A stretch of 64,000 nt of DNA. Origin: an uncultured Candidatus Melainabacteria bacterium. Its GTDB lineage: Bacteria; Cyanobacteriota; Vampirovibrionia; Gastranaerophilales; Gastranaerophilaceae. The translations under genes and the position numbers were made by a program. Each line of letters begins with the position of its first letter. The first letter of the stretch is position 1. A model generated the notes under the pieces. It was not told where the DNA came from. It saw only the letters and a list, made by a program, of their open reading frames with translations, and searched no databases. Where the stretch lies: assembly GCA_934754655.1 (NCBI GenBank), contig CAKVIC010000003.1, positions 1 to 64,000 of the forward strand, read 5' to 3'. Positions 42,021-50,739 of the stretch are shown here, in pieces.

Positions 42021-43034
42021 ATGCTTGTAATAATGAATCATAATGCGACCGAAAAAGACATTCAAAGAGTCGCAAGATACCTTGAAACTAAAGGTTTTGA
42101 AGCTAGAATTTCGCATGGCGAAACGCGCGTTGTGGTTCATGCAATTGGAATAAAAGAGGTTGATAAAAGAGATTTTGAACTTTTATCGGGCGTTGCAGAA
42201 GTTATTAGGGTAACAACTCCTTATAAACTGGCGGCAAGAGTTTCACAAGGTCAAGATACTGTTATAGAAGTTAATGGTGTTAAATTTGGCGATAAACATA
42301 CTGGATTAATTGCAGGACCTTGCACGATTGAATCTTATGAGCAAATGGATAGAACAGCTCAAGAACTTTCTGATTCAAATGTAAAAATCCTAAGAGGTGG
42401 AGCATTTAAACCTCGTACTAGCCCTTATTCTTTTCAAGGCTTAGGCGAAGAAGGTTTAAAAATTATCAGAAGTGTCGCAAATAATCATAATATGGCGGTG
42501 GTTTCAGAGATAATGGAATCAAGCCAGCTTGAAATGTTTATGAATTATGTTGATATTTTGCAGGTTGGCGCAAGAAATATGCAGAATTTTAACTTATTAA
42601 AAGAACTTGGAAAAATTCATAAACCCATAATTTTAAAAAGAGGATTATCTGCAACTTATGAAGAATGGCTAATGTCTGCTGAATACGTTATGTCAGGCGG
42701 AAACAACCAAGTTATACTTTGCGAAAGAGGAATAAGAACTTTTGAAAAATATACAAGAAACACTCTTGATATATCTGCAATTCCGGTTATAAAAAAACTC
42801 AGTCACCTACCTATCATTGTGGATCCATCACACGCGACAGGACTGCGCGACAAAGTTTTACCTATGTCAAGAGCCGCGGTTGCGGCAGGTTGTGACGGAT
42901 TAATAATTGAAGTTCATCATGCCCCAGATACAGCAATATGTGATGGAGCACAATCAATTAATCCTTATGAGTATGATTTGCTTTATAAACAAATTAAACA
43001 AATTGCGCCAATTATCGGAAAAGAAATTGTTTAA
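42021..43034 (+). CDS. aroF: 3-deoxy-7-phosphoheptulonate synthase
   Basis: DAHP synthase of the type I-beta (KDO8P synthase-like) class, first enzyme of aromatic biosynthesis. An N-terminal ferredoxin-like regulatory domain covers residues 1-70 (MLVIMNHNATEKDIQRV), and the TIM-barrel includes LIAGPCTIESYEQM, LRGGAFKPRTSPYSFQG, QVGARNMQNF, ILKRGLSATYEEW, and PIIVDPSHATG. Length 337 is normal. The N-terminal domain may give feedback control by an aromatic product. AAGGAG precedes the ATG. Confidence 0.96.
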   Translation: MLVIMNHNATEKDIQRVARYLETKGFEARISHGETRVVVHAIGIKEVDKRDFELLSGVAEVIRVTTPYKLAARVSQGQDTVIEVNGVKFGDKHTGLIAGPCTIESYEQMDRTAQELSDSNVKILRGGAFKPRTSPYSFQGLGEEGLKIIRSVANNHNMAVVSEIMESSQLEMFMNYVDILQVGARNMQNFNLLKELGKIHKPIILKRGLSATYEEWLMSAEYVMSGGNNQVILCERGIRTFEKYTRNTLDISAIPVIKKLSHLPIIVDPSHATGLRDKVLPMSRAAVAAGCDGLIIEVHHAPDTAICDGAQSINPYEYDLLYKQIKQIAPIIGKEIV

Positions 43035-43085
43035 TTATTTTTTAAATTATTTTTAATCATTGCCAAACAAATTTTTTATAAATCT

Positions 43086-44288
43086 TTATCCCAAAAGTCC
43101 CGGTTCGGCTTCAGAGCCTGTAACAAGTTTTCTTAAAACAAAAGTTAATTTTGGTAATCCAAATGCTAAAAGAAAGCTGCTTAATGCAATATTTGCAAGA
43201 ATATTAACAGATTTAACTCTCAAAGCTTTTTTTGCAAATTTTACTGGATTTTTACTTTTTTGAGCTGCCGATTTAAAATTATTTAATTCATTTGCAAAAT
43301 CCATAAGCTTCTTTTCATTTATATAAATTCTTGGATCTCGAATTCTATTTTTTAAATATTTTACACCACAATATTTTTCTGCGAATTGCGCAAACTTTGA
43401 ATCAGGATTTTTATCTAAAAATTCAATTAAATTCTCTGTTGGGGCAAAAAACTTATTTTCGACTATAGATTTTATAAAATCTTTATCATTTAAAATTTTA
43501 GGATCCAAATCCACGTTTGTATTTAAAATTTTATTAGAAGTTTTATCAAAAAGCTTTGCAATCCAAATTGGCGCAAGATAATTAAGAAACATCATTGCGG
43601 ACATTTTAAATCCCATTTCCATCTTTTCATACTTATTTCGAGCAGTTCCTACTCGACCTATTGTCAAACCTCCATCAGTTATCGCCATTTTATTGACATT
43701 TTTCATATTTATTAGACCTGCTCCAAAACCTTTAAATGAAATATTTTCATTAATAGATTTTTGTTGAGATAAAGATTGTTTTTCTTTTTTATTTTTTATA
43801 TTTGCTGTTAGTGCAAAATTGAGCTTAGGAATAATTATCCCCATTATTACTATTGGAATCAAAGTTGACAAAGCAAATTTTCCAATTTGCAAGCTTTCAT
43901 ATTTCTTTTTATTTTTTAAAACCTTTTCAAGTTCTTCAACTTCTTTTGGTGCAAGATTTTTAAATTTTTCAATATTGAATTTCGCACCTTGAGTTTTTGA
44001 TTCTTTAAATAATGATGGATTAACGTCAGGGTTTAAACCTAGTTTTTTTATACCCCAATTACAAATTTTATTAATTAAAGGAATTCCGCCAAGCCAAACA
44101 ATTGATGTACCATATTCATCAAGAGTTCTCTCTCTAAATGCGTGATTAGCCATTTCTTTAGAATCTTTTAAGTTCTGTGAATATGTCATTCCTATTTTTA
44201 CAGGAACTTCCACACCACAATCCCTTACAATCAAAGGATATATGCTAGAATTATTTCCGACTGCCGATATTATATTAACTAGTGACAT
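43086..44288 (-). CDS. Membrane protein of unknown function with an internal FKG segment
   Basis: A 400-residue protein with two or three hydrophobic segments (TSIVWLGGIPLINKI, STLIPIVIMGIIIP, ILANIALSSFLLAFGLPK) and a Lys/Asn-rich remainder. I do not recognise a family. Residues near 190-200 read NENISFKGFGAGL, the same style as the N-terminal tag of other proteins here, now between the halves. The frame opens at 44303; the ATG at 44288 has GGAGA upstream and gives MSLVNIISAVGNNSS. Upstream lies a leader with three hairpins. Confidence 0.65.
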   Translation of the reverse strand: MSLVNIISAVGNNSSIYPLIVRDCGVEVPVKIGMTYSQNLKDSKEMANHAFRERTLDEYGTSIVWLGGIPLINKICNWGIKKLGLNPDVNPSLFKESKTQGAKFNIEKFKNLAPKEVEELEKVLKNKKKYESLQIGKFALSTLIPIVIMGIIIPKLNFALTANIKNKKEKQSLSQQKSINENISFKGFGAGLINMKNVNKMAITDGGLTIGRVGTARNKYEKMEMGFKMSAMMFLNYLAPIWIAKLFDKTSNKILNTNVDLDPKILNDKDFIKSIVENKFFAPTENLIEFLDKNPDSKFAQFAEKYCGVKYLKNRIRDPRIYINEKKLMDFANELNNFKSAAQKSKNPVKFAKKALRVKSVNILANIALSSFLLAFGLPKLTFVLRKLVTGSEAEPGLLG

Positions 44289-44303
44289 AAATTTTTTCTC
44301 CAT

Positions 44304-44440
44304 TAAACAACCTGCTCTTTTTGATAATCCCGAAAGAGCCGATTTTGGAGTTTATTTTAGTAAGACATCAAAATCTATAGCCCCTTCGGGTCTATATGTA
44401 AATGTATATGATGATGTCTTTTAATTTGTTGCATAAAATA
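44304..44440 (-). promoter_or_regulatory. Structured 5' leader candidate
   Basis: Upstream of the membrane protein gene, three inverted repeats sit within 107 bp: AAGACATCA/TGATGTCTT (44362-44370 and 44412-44420), an inner TATAG-CCC/GGG-CTATA hairpin with a 3-base loop (44376-44396), and GCTCTTT/AAAGAGC (44314-44320 and 44333-44339). A plus-strand frame of 60 codons overlaps it but has no ribosome site. It could be a cis-regulatory leader; it matches no riboswitch class I know. Confidence 0.35.
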
Positions 44441-44643
44441 AAAATCCTTTTTCAAAAAAATAATATCACGGTAAATTTTATTTGTAAATATCAAAATTAT
44501 TAAATGTCTGCAAAAAATACCAAATACATTTTTTCATTTTTTATTTCCATAAAATCATAACTTAACATAACGATACACTTTATTGAATTGAAAAATTATT
44601 TAGTATATTCTTTAAATTGTAATAGTTTATTTAGGTATATGAT
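44441..44643. other. AT-rich intergenic stretch upstream of minC
   Basis: About 200 bp of AT-rich sequence between divergent genes. It presumably holds the min operon promoter. I see no repeat or RNA gene in it. Confidence 0.4.
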
Positions 44644-45681
44644 ATGAGCGATAGCAAAGTATGTAATGGATTTATTATTGATTTAAGTGCTACCAAAAAC
44701 ACAACTCAATTAGTTTTTGAACTTAGCTCAATTATGGAACATCCTGATGTTCAAGGTAAAAATATTTTATTAAAACTTGGTAGTATTGATTTAAAACAGT
44801 CACAACTATTAAGTATTAAAGCTTTGATAGAAGCAATGGATGCGAAAATTGCTTCTATTAATACAGATTCTGAACAAACAGAAGCTGCTGCAATAAGTTT
44901 AGATATTGCAGTCAACAAAAATGTTGAATTCAATAATGATGAAAAAGAAGAATATATAGCTCAAGCTTCCAATACAGAAGAAGAAACTGTTGCAGTTAAA
45001 GAAGAAAAAGAAGAAAATTGTTCAAATCAAACTGAATCTTTAGAGAATAAAAAAGCAATTGAACAAGATTCTTTTGAAGTTTTTCCTGAAAACAACGATT
45101 TAAACTCTGAAATAATTAATTCTGACAATGTAGAAGATACCTATGAAGAAGAATCTATGCAAGAAATTTCAGAAATAATTCCTGTCGATAATTTTGAAAC
45201 AGATTTTGAAAAATTAGCAAAAAACGAAGGGTTGATTTCGCCTAACGAAATAAGCAAATATATTTTGCTTGATACCGGAAATGTTATCGATGAAGATATA
45301 GAAAAAAATAGTATAAACACAAAAACGCTATCTACACTATATATCAGTCAAACACTTCGTTCAGGCCAAACGATTACCCATGATGGAAACATCTTAATAA
45401 TAGGTGACGCACACCCTGGTAGCGAAATTATTGCCGGTGGTGATATTACAGTATGGGGGATTCTTGGCGGAATTGCTCATGCCGGTAAAAATGGTAATGT
45501 AACAGCGAAAGTACGAGCTTTAAAGCTTAACGCAATTCAACTCAGAATCGCAGGTTTATACGCAAGAAGAAACGACACTTTGAATGTACCTTATGTACAA
45601 AAAAGTAACGAATTTACGCCTGAAGAGGCACAAATTGAAGATGGAAAGATTGTAATATATAAAAAGTTAAGGAGAGATTAA
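44644..45681 (+). CDS. minC: Septum site-determining protein MinC
   Basis: MinC blocks FtsZ assembly away from midcell. The C-terminal 110 residues form the MinC beta-helix: QTLRSGQTITHDGNILIIGD, then GSEIIAGGDITVWGILGGIAHAG, and KLNAIQLRIAG. The N-terminal 60 residues look like the MinC-N domain. Between them is a Glu-rich, Asn-rich linker of about 130 residues, longer than usual (E. coli MinC has 231 residues in all; this has 345). First gene of minCDE; its stop overlaps the minD start as TAATG. Confidence 0.92.
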   Translation: MSDSKVCNGFIIDLSATKNTTQLVFELSSIMEHPDVQGKNILLKLGSIDLKQSQLLSIKALIEAMDAKIASINTDSEQTEAAAISLDIAVNKNVEFNNDEKEEYIAQASNTEEETVAVKEEKEENCSNQTESLENKKAIEQDSFEVFPENNDLNSEIINSDNVEDTYEEESMQEISEIIPVDNFETDFEKLAKNEGLISPNEISKYILLDTGNVIDEDIEKNSINTKTLSTLYISQTLRSGQTITHDGNILIIGDAHPGSEIIAGGDITVWGILGGIAHAGKNGNVTAKVRALKLNAIQLRIAGLYARRNDTLNVPYVQKSNEFTPEEAQIEDGKIVIYKKLRRD

Positions 45682-46493
45682 TGACTGGTCGTGTAATAGT
45701 TATAACATCGGGAAAAGGCGGCGTCGGCAAAACTACTACCAGCGCGAATATCGGAACTGCTCTTGCAAAAGAGGGTTATAAAGTAGTTTTGATTGACACA
45801 GATTTAGGATTAAGAAACCTTGATTTGTTATTAGGATTAGAAAACCGCATTGTCTACACAATTGTTGATGTTATTGAAGATAGATGTAAATTGAAACAAG
45901 CTCTTGTAAAAGACAAAAAGAATCCTAATTTATCGTTGTTAGCAGCTGCTCAAACTCGTGATAAATCAGCAGTTAGCGCAGAACAACTTAAAGATATCTG
46001 CGAAAAACTTAAAGAAGAAAATGATTTTGTACTTGTAGATTGTCCAGCTGGTATTGAACAAGGATTCCAAAATGCTGTTGCAGGTGCAAGTGAAGCTATT
46101 GTTGTAACAACACCTGAAATGTCTGCAATTCGTGATGCTGACAGAATTATTGGACTTTTAGAATCAAAAGAAGAAATCAAAAGTTATAAATTATTACTAA
46201 ATCGTGTTCGCCCGAATTTGATTAAATCAAATGAAATGATGAGTGTTGAAGACGTTACAGAAATCTTGGCTTGTCCTTTAATAGGTATTATACCTGAAGA
46301 TACCGGCATTATAACTTCTACAAACAAAGGTGAACCGATTGTAAACGATGAAAATGCTTTAGCGGGTAAGGCTTATAGAAATGTTGCAAAAAGAGTTTTA
46401 GGAGAAGAAGTTCCGTTCTTGGATTTAGATGAGCCTAAAGGCTTTATGGCAAAAATTAAAGATGCTTTTGCAAAATTGAAAGCGAAGGTGTAA
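45681..46493 (+). CDS. minD: Septum site-determining ATPase MinD
   Basis: A membrane-associated ParA-type ATPase that carries MinC to the poles. It has the deviant Walker A GKGGVGKTT at the N-terminus, DTDLGLRNLDLLLGLEN, and DCPAGIEQGFQ, all typical of MinD. The C-terminal amphipathic helix is present (KGFMAKIKDAFAKLKAKV). Length 270 is normal. It is followed 1 bp later by minE. Confidence 0.97.
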   Translation: MTGRVIVITSGKGGVGKTTTSANIGTALAKEGYKVVLIDTDLGLRNLDLLLGLENRIVYTIVDVIEDRCKLKQALVKDKKNPNLSLLAAAQTRDKSAVSAEQLKDICEKLKEENDFVLVDCPAGIEQGFQNAVAGASEAIVVTTPEMSAIRDADRIIGLLESKEEIKSYKLLLNRVRPNLIKSNEMMSVEDVTEILACPLIGIIPEDTGIITSTNKGEPIVNDENALAGKAYRNVAKRVLGEEVPFLDLDEPKGFMAKIKDAFAKLKAKV

Positions 46494-46494
46494 T

Positions 46495-47097
46495 ATGGGT
46501 ATTTTATCTGATATTTATAATAGTGTTGCGAAATTTTTTCGACAACAAGATGAAGCCGTTTGTGGAGATGCATCAAAATCCGTTGCAACAAATCGTTTAA
46601 AACTCGTTTTAATGCAAGATAGAACAAATTTAACACCAAAAGTTCTAGAGCAAATGAGAAGCGAATTGATTGATTTGCTTTCAAAATATCTTGAAATGGA
46701 TAAAGATATGCTTGAACTTAATTTTGAACAAGATGGCGAACAAGTTGCGCTAATGCTTTCTATTCCAGTAATTCGTGCTAAAGATGAAGAAGAAATCGAA
46801 GCTAGTCAAGCAGAGACTGAAAATGATGACAATATTGAAGCTGAAGAAAAGTCTTCTGAAGATTCTGATTCTGAATGCGAAGAAAATGAAATTTCTGATG
46901 AAAACAATGAAATAGAAGAAGAAAATGAAACTTCTTGTCAAACAGAAAATACTGAAAGCGAAAATGAAGATTCAAATGAATCTAATAATGAAAACTCTAC
47001 TTGCGAAAATTCATCTTCTCCAACAAAAAAGACAAAAAAGAAAGCAGAATGCAAGAATAATGAAGTAAATGTCGATGCAAATTCTATAGCAGAATAG
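46495..47097 (+). CDS. minE: MinE with a long acidic C-terminal extension
   Basis: MinE stimulates MinD ATPase and makes the Min proteins oscillate. Residues 1-95 are a normal MinE: ATNRLKLVLMQDRTNLTP, then EQMRSELIDLLSKYLEMD and a C-terminal beta strand (VALMLSIPVI). Family members end near 90 residues; here about 105 more follow, rich in Glu, Asn, Ser, and Asp, ending in a short Lys-rich patch (KKTKKKAECK). No such tail is typical for MinE. MinC in the same operon also has an acidic linker. Confidence 0.9.
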   Translation: MGILSDIYNSVAKFFRQQDEAVCGDASKSVATNRLKLVLMQDRTNLTPKVLEQMRSELIDLLSKYLEMDKDMLELNFEQDGEQVALMLSIPVIRAKDEEEIEASQAETENDDNIEAEEKSSEDSDSECEENEISDENNEIEEENETSCQTENTESENEDSNESNNENSTCENSSSPTKKTKKKAECKNNEVNVDANSIAE

Positions 47098-47120
47098 TTT
47101 TAAACATCAAATTTATATAA

Positions 47121-47153
47121 AAAATGGCACGAGAAAAATTTCGTGTCATTTTT
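47121..47153 (+). terminator. Terminator of the min operon
   Basis: A 12-bp stem (AAAATGGCACGA against TCGTGTCATTTT, one G-T pair) followed by T-rich sequence, 24 bp after the minE stop. Confidence 0.75.
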
Positions 47154-47174
47154 ATTTTAATTATTTTTACAAAT

Positions 47175-47437
47175 AGAGTTTGCGGAAAAACTATTGTTTT
47201 CCCTGCAAACTCTGGGGAACGGTTTCAAGTCAGGTTGTGTGCTATCCCGCACACGACCTGACTTTCACACACCTTAGGTCGGATTTGAAAAAGCGGATTA
47301 TCGGCAGAGAGTGATAGGATTGCAAAAGCAATCCAAAACTCGTTTAACGCCGATAACCAAGAAATGTTCGAAAAATTGCGGGAATGAGTTGCTACGCAAC
47401 TCCCGCTCCCGCCTATCATTTTTCGACTTTTTCCGCA
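47175..47437. repeat. Nested palindromic block of about 260 bp
   Basis: Several strong hairpins are packed together: AGAGTTTGC/GCAAACTCT with GGAAAA/TTTTCC (47175-47213), a 14-bp stem GTCAGGTTGTGTGC/GCACACGACCTGAC (47229-47262), TTATCGGC/GCCGATAA (47298-47305 and 47349-47356) around GGATTGC/GCAATCC, and a GCGGGA...GAGTTGC/CAACTC...TCCCGC hairpin near 47377-47412. The left edge TGCGGAAAAA (47181-47190) is the exact complement of TTTTTCCGCA (47428-47437), so the whole block can close on itself. It is GC-richer than its surroundings and encodes no credible protein. Confidence 0.7.
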
Positions 47438-47520
47438 TCCTCAATAAATAAAAAATCTTCTCCTAAAAAAGGCAAATTTATTTTTTACACGTTTTTATAT
47501 AAAAAATGAAAGGGGAAAAA

Positions 47521-48135
47521 ATGCAAATTTCCAATATTAATAATTCAAATTTTAAAGGCAGTTTCAAGATTAATAAGGCTCAATTAAAGCTTAATGAAAT
47601 TGAAAAAGATTTTTATAGTGAATTAAAAAATATAAGTGTTTTTAATACTGTTGAAGAAAACGAACAAATTCATAAATACAGCGTTAATAAATTGAAACAA
47701 AATATTGAAAGATTATTCCCAATATCAAAAACGAGTGCAGACCAGAAAAAAATCGAAAAAAAATATGGTATGCCTATTCAAAAAGTTGCATTTAAAAAAG
47801 CTGACGTTATCAGCATGAAAGTTTTACAATATTTTAAAGATATTGGAAGTTTGTCATTATATAAAATTGATGTCGCTGTTAAAAAAATTTTTGAAGCTGA
47901 TATTGAACAAGATAAATTAATTCAACAATTAAAAGATTTTGATTCAACTTTAACCTCAGAAAAATTAACAAAAAAACAATCTTGTACTAGATATAATTTA
48001 ATAAAAAAAATTCAAGAATTACAAGATACAAAATTTAACTTAACAGAAGCTTTAAATTTAGCAAAAATTGAAAATGAAAAAAAATGTAAAGAAGCTGGAG
48101 TAAGTGAAGCTTACGACTTTTTCTTTAAAAATTAA
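47521..48135 (+). CDS. F(K/N)G-tagged protein of unknown function
   Basis: A 204-residue Lys-rich helical protein with the clearest form of the N-terminal tag, MQISNINNSNFKGSFKI. No signal peptide, membrane segment, or known domain is visible; the body has possible coiled coils (QLKDFDSTLTSEKLTKKQ). The frame opens at an ATG at 47506, but AAAGGGGAAAA directly upstream of 47521 decides the start and places the tag at the N-terminus. Confidence 0.7.
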   Translation: MQISNINNSNFKGSFKINKAQLKLNEIEKDFYSELKNISVFNTVEENEQIHKYSVNKLKQNIERLFPISKTSADQKKIEKKYGMPIQKVAFKKADVISMKVLQYFKDIGSLSLYKIDVAVKKIFEADIEQDKLIQQLKDFDSTLTSEKLTKKQSCTRYNLIKKIQELQDTKFNLTEALNLAKIENEKKCKEAGVSEAYDFFFKN

Positions 48136-48208
48136 AAATTTGCGTCAAATATAAAATTTTTGAAATGATTTTTAAATTTGACATGAACTATGTGAAGTGG
48201 TATTAAAC

Positions 48209-48243
48209 GAGGCGCGGAGCGGTTAAAAACCGCTCCGCGCCTC
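48209..48243. terminator. GC-rich palindrome between converging genes
   Basis: A 16-bp perfect stem (GAGGCGCGGAGCGGTT and its complement) with an AAA loop. The GGCGCGGAGC arm is shared with 40093-40131. It sits between the tagged gene and the converging pyk stop, and probably terminates both. Confidence 0.65.
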
Positions 48244-48251
48244 ACTAAAAC

Positions 48252-49688
48252 TTATGCTCCAATTCTATGAATACGAATAAAATTCGTTCTTCCTGTAATC
48301 AATTTTGGAATTGAACCGATAATAATTATACGGTCATCTTTTTTATAATCAGTATTTTCAAAAATAAATTCATCAATTTTTTGAAGCATCTTACTATCTA
48401 AAACATCATCCCATTGTTTGCAAAAAGTGGTAATTCCCCAATACAAATTTAAGCGTCTACAAGTTGATTCTAAATCAGATATTGTAATAATAGGAACTGA
48501 TGGACGCAATTTTGCTAAAAGTTTTGGCGTATAACCAGTATGCGTGAAAGCAATTATAGCTTTTGCATTCAAATCTTGCGCCATTTTTATTGTCGCATTT
48601 GCAATAGCTTGTGGAGATAATTCAAAATTATCATTAACATCATGTGCTAAATTTGCTAAACACAGAGGGCAATCTTCTGTATTTAAAGCAATTTCACGCA
48701 TAATCTTTACTGCATTTATCGGATATTTTCCCATTGCCGTTTCGCCTGAAAGCATTACCGCATCAGTACCATCCATGATAGCATTTGCCACATCACTAGC
48801 TTCAGCTCTTGTTGGAATAGGTTCTTCAATCATTGATTCAAGCATTTGAGTTGCAACAATGCAAACTTTGCGTTCTTTTAAAGTTTTATTAATAATTGTT
48901 TTTTGCACAATTGGAACTTCTGCTGGTGACATTTCAATACCTAAATCGCCACGAGCAACCATAATACCATCAGCTGCCTTTACAATCTCGTCAAGATTTT
49001 TAACCGCTTGCGGTTTTTCAAGCTTGGCAATTATTGGAATATACCCACCAAATTTATTGATATATTTTCTTGCAAGTTCAATATCATTTGCTTCTCGCAC
49101 AAAAGATAACGCTATGTAATCAATATCATTATCAACGGCAAATTGAATATATTCGATATCTCTTTTAGTTACAGCATCAAGACTTGCCGTGCAACCAGGG
49201 ATATTTATTCCCTTACGTGGCTTAATCTCTTGACCATAAATAACTTCAGCCGATATTATATTATTAATAATTGAAATAACTTTTAATCCAATTTTTCCAT
49301 CATCTAATAATATTTTGTCACCTTCGCGGACATCATTTGCAATACCTGAATAATCAACAGGAATAACATTTGAATTTTTATCATATTCTCCCGACTTTAA
49401 CTTTATAATATCGCCAGATTTAATTTTGATTGACTCCGGAATATTTCCTACTCTTATTTTTGGACCTTGTAAATCTACTAAAATTGGAATTTGTTTGTTT
49501 AAGTCGTCACCTACTTTACGTATATTTTTGATATTTTCAAGATGCGTTTCTTTAGTTCCGTGAGAAGTATTCAAACGAAACATTGTAACACCTGCAATAG
49601 CTAATTCTTTTATTTTTTCATAAGTAGAGGTCGCAGGACCTAACGTTGCAACAATCTTTGTTTTATTATTTTGAACATTGTTTACCAT
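48252..49688 (-). CDS. pyk: Pyruvate kinase
   Basis: Converts phosphoenolpyruvate and ADP to pyruvate and ATP in glycolysis. The 478-residue product shows TKIVATLGPAT, FRLNTSHGT, LVDLQGPKIRVG, the catalytic IIAKLEKPQAV and MVARGDLGIEM, and ATQMLESMIEEPIPTRAE with DAVMLSGETAMGKYP. The C-terminal regulatory domain is present and ends early without an extra PEP-utiliser-like domain. Single gene; its stop follows a GC-rich palindrome. Confidence 0.97.
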   Translation of the reverse strand: MVNNVQNNKTKIVATLGPATSTYEKIKELAIAGVTMFRLNTSHGTKETHLENIKNIRKVGDDLNKQIPILVDLQGPKIRVGNIPESIKIKSGDIIKLKSGEYDKNSNVIPVDYSGIANDVREGDKILLDDGKIGLKVISIINNIISAEVIYGQEIKPRKGINIPGCTASLDAVTKRDIEYIQFAVDNDIDYIALSFVREANDIELARKYINKFGGYIPIIAKLEKPQAVKNLDEIVKAADGIMVARGDLGIEMSPAEVPIVQKTIINKTLKERKVCIVATQMLESMIEEPIPTRAEASDVANAIMDGTDAVMLSGETAMGKYPINAVKIMREIALNTEDCPLCLANLAHDVNDNFELSPQAIANATIKMAQDLNAKAIIAFTHTGYTPKLLAKLRPSVPIITISDLESTCRRLNLYWGITTFCKQWDDVLDSKMLQKIDEFIFENTDYKKDDRIIIIGSIPKLITGRTNFIRIHRIGA

Positions 49689-49709
49689 AATTTTTTCCTT
49701 ATAAATGTC

Positions 49710-50726
49710 TTAAACTATTTTATATATTAAATTGTAAATTAATGCGGAAATTAGTATACAAACTGGAATTGTTAAAACCCAAGCTATGACTATATTTCCT
49801 ACAATTCGCCATTTTACGGCATGAGCATGAAAAGTTGAACCAACACCCATTATTGAAGTTGAAATAACATGCGTAGTGCTTAACGGAATTCCGAAATGCG
49901 AAGCTGTTAGAATTAAGCCGGCAGCAGTTGTTTCAGCGGCAAAGCCATGTACAGGTTTTAATTTTATAATTTTATGTCCCATTGTTTTAATAATTTTCCA
50001 ACCGCCATTCATTGTTCCACAAGCCATTGTGAGCGCACAAGCAAGTATTACATATATTGGAATATCAAAATCTCCGGCGGGAGTTGTTTTTAAAATTCCT
50101 CCGGCAAGAAGCGCTAAAGTTATTATACCCATTGTTTTTTGCGCATCATTAGAACCATGGCTTAACGCCATTAAACCAGATGATAAAAGTTGCAATTTTC
50201 TAAAATTTTTGTTAACTGCATCCGGACGAGCTTTAATTTTATATATAAACCACGCAATTAAAAGCATTATCGTAAATCCAACACTAAAACCTAAAACAGG
50301 TGATGTGAACATTGGTATAATAACCTTATCCACCAAAGTTTTAAAATGAATCGCACCAGAACCGGCTTTAACTAAAGTCGCACCTAATAAGCCACCAATT
50401 AAAGCATGTGAAGAACTTGACGGTAATCCTAACCACCAAGTAAAAAGATTCCAAATTATTGCAGATAATAAAGCACATAAAATAACAGTTAATGTTACCA
50501 TTTCGCCATTAACAATACCTGCACCAATAGTTTTTGCAACATGAGTTCCTGTTAATGCGCCTATAAATTCAAGACTTGCTCCAAACAATACTGCTTGTTT
50601 TGGTGCTAAAACTTTTGTAGAAACAACAGTAACAATTGCATTAGCACAATCATGAAAACCATTTATAAATTCAAAGACTAATGCCGATATTATAACTGCA
50701 AGTAAAAGTAACATTGTAATTAACAT
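49710..50726 (-). CDS. pit: Inorganic phosphate transporter, PiT family
   Basis: A 338-residue membrane transporter that takes up metal-phosphate with protons or sodium. The duplicated PiT signatures are visible: FEFINGFHDCANAIVTVVST near the N-terminus, LPSSSSHALIGGLLGA, then ALSHGSNDAQKTMGI and a second GIPLSTTHVISTSIMG. About ten membrane segments. It follows a DUF47 gene by 13 bp, the usual PiT accessory partner. Confidence 0.93.
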   Translation of the reverse strand: MLITMLLLLAVIISALVFEFINGFHDCANAIVTVVSTKVLAPKQAVLFGASLEFIGALTGTHVAKTIGAGIVNGEMVTLTVILCALLSAIIWNLFTWWLGLPSSSSHALIGGLLGATLVKAGSGAIHFKTLVDKVIIPMFTSPVLGFSVGFTIMLLIAWFIYKIKARPDAVNKNFRKLQLLSSGLMALSHGSNDAQKTMGIITLALLAGGILKTTPAGDFDIPIYVILACALTMACGTMNGGWKIIKTMGHKIIKLKPVHGFAAETTAAGLILTASHFGIPLSTTHVISTSIMGVGSTFHAHAVKWRIVGNIVIAWVLTIPVCILISALIYNLIYKIV

Positions 50727-50739
50727 AAAAATACCTTAA

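Noticed and set aside
47349..47356. GCCGATAA as a third sigma-28 -10 element
   Set aside because: No TAAAGTTT lies 11 bases upstream, and the sequence is one arm of a stem with TTATCGGC at 47298-47305.
47225..47419. 64-codon minus-strand ORF downstream of minE
   Set aside because: It runs through the palindromic block, has no ribosome site, and its composition follows the hairpins.
49876..50349. 157-codon plus-strand ORF within the phosphate transporter
   Set aside because: Antisense frame of a clear PiT gene; no ribosome site or family features.
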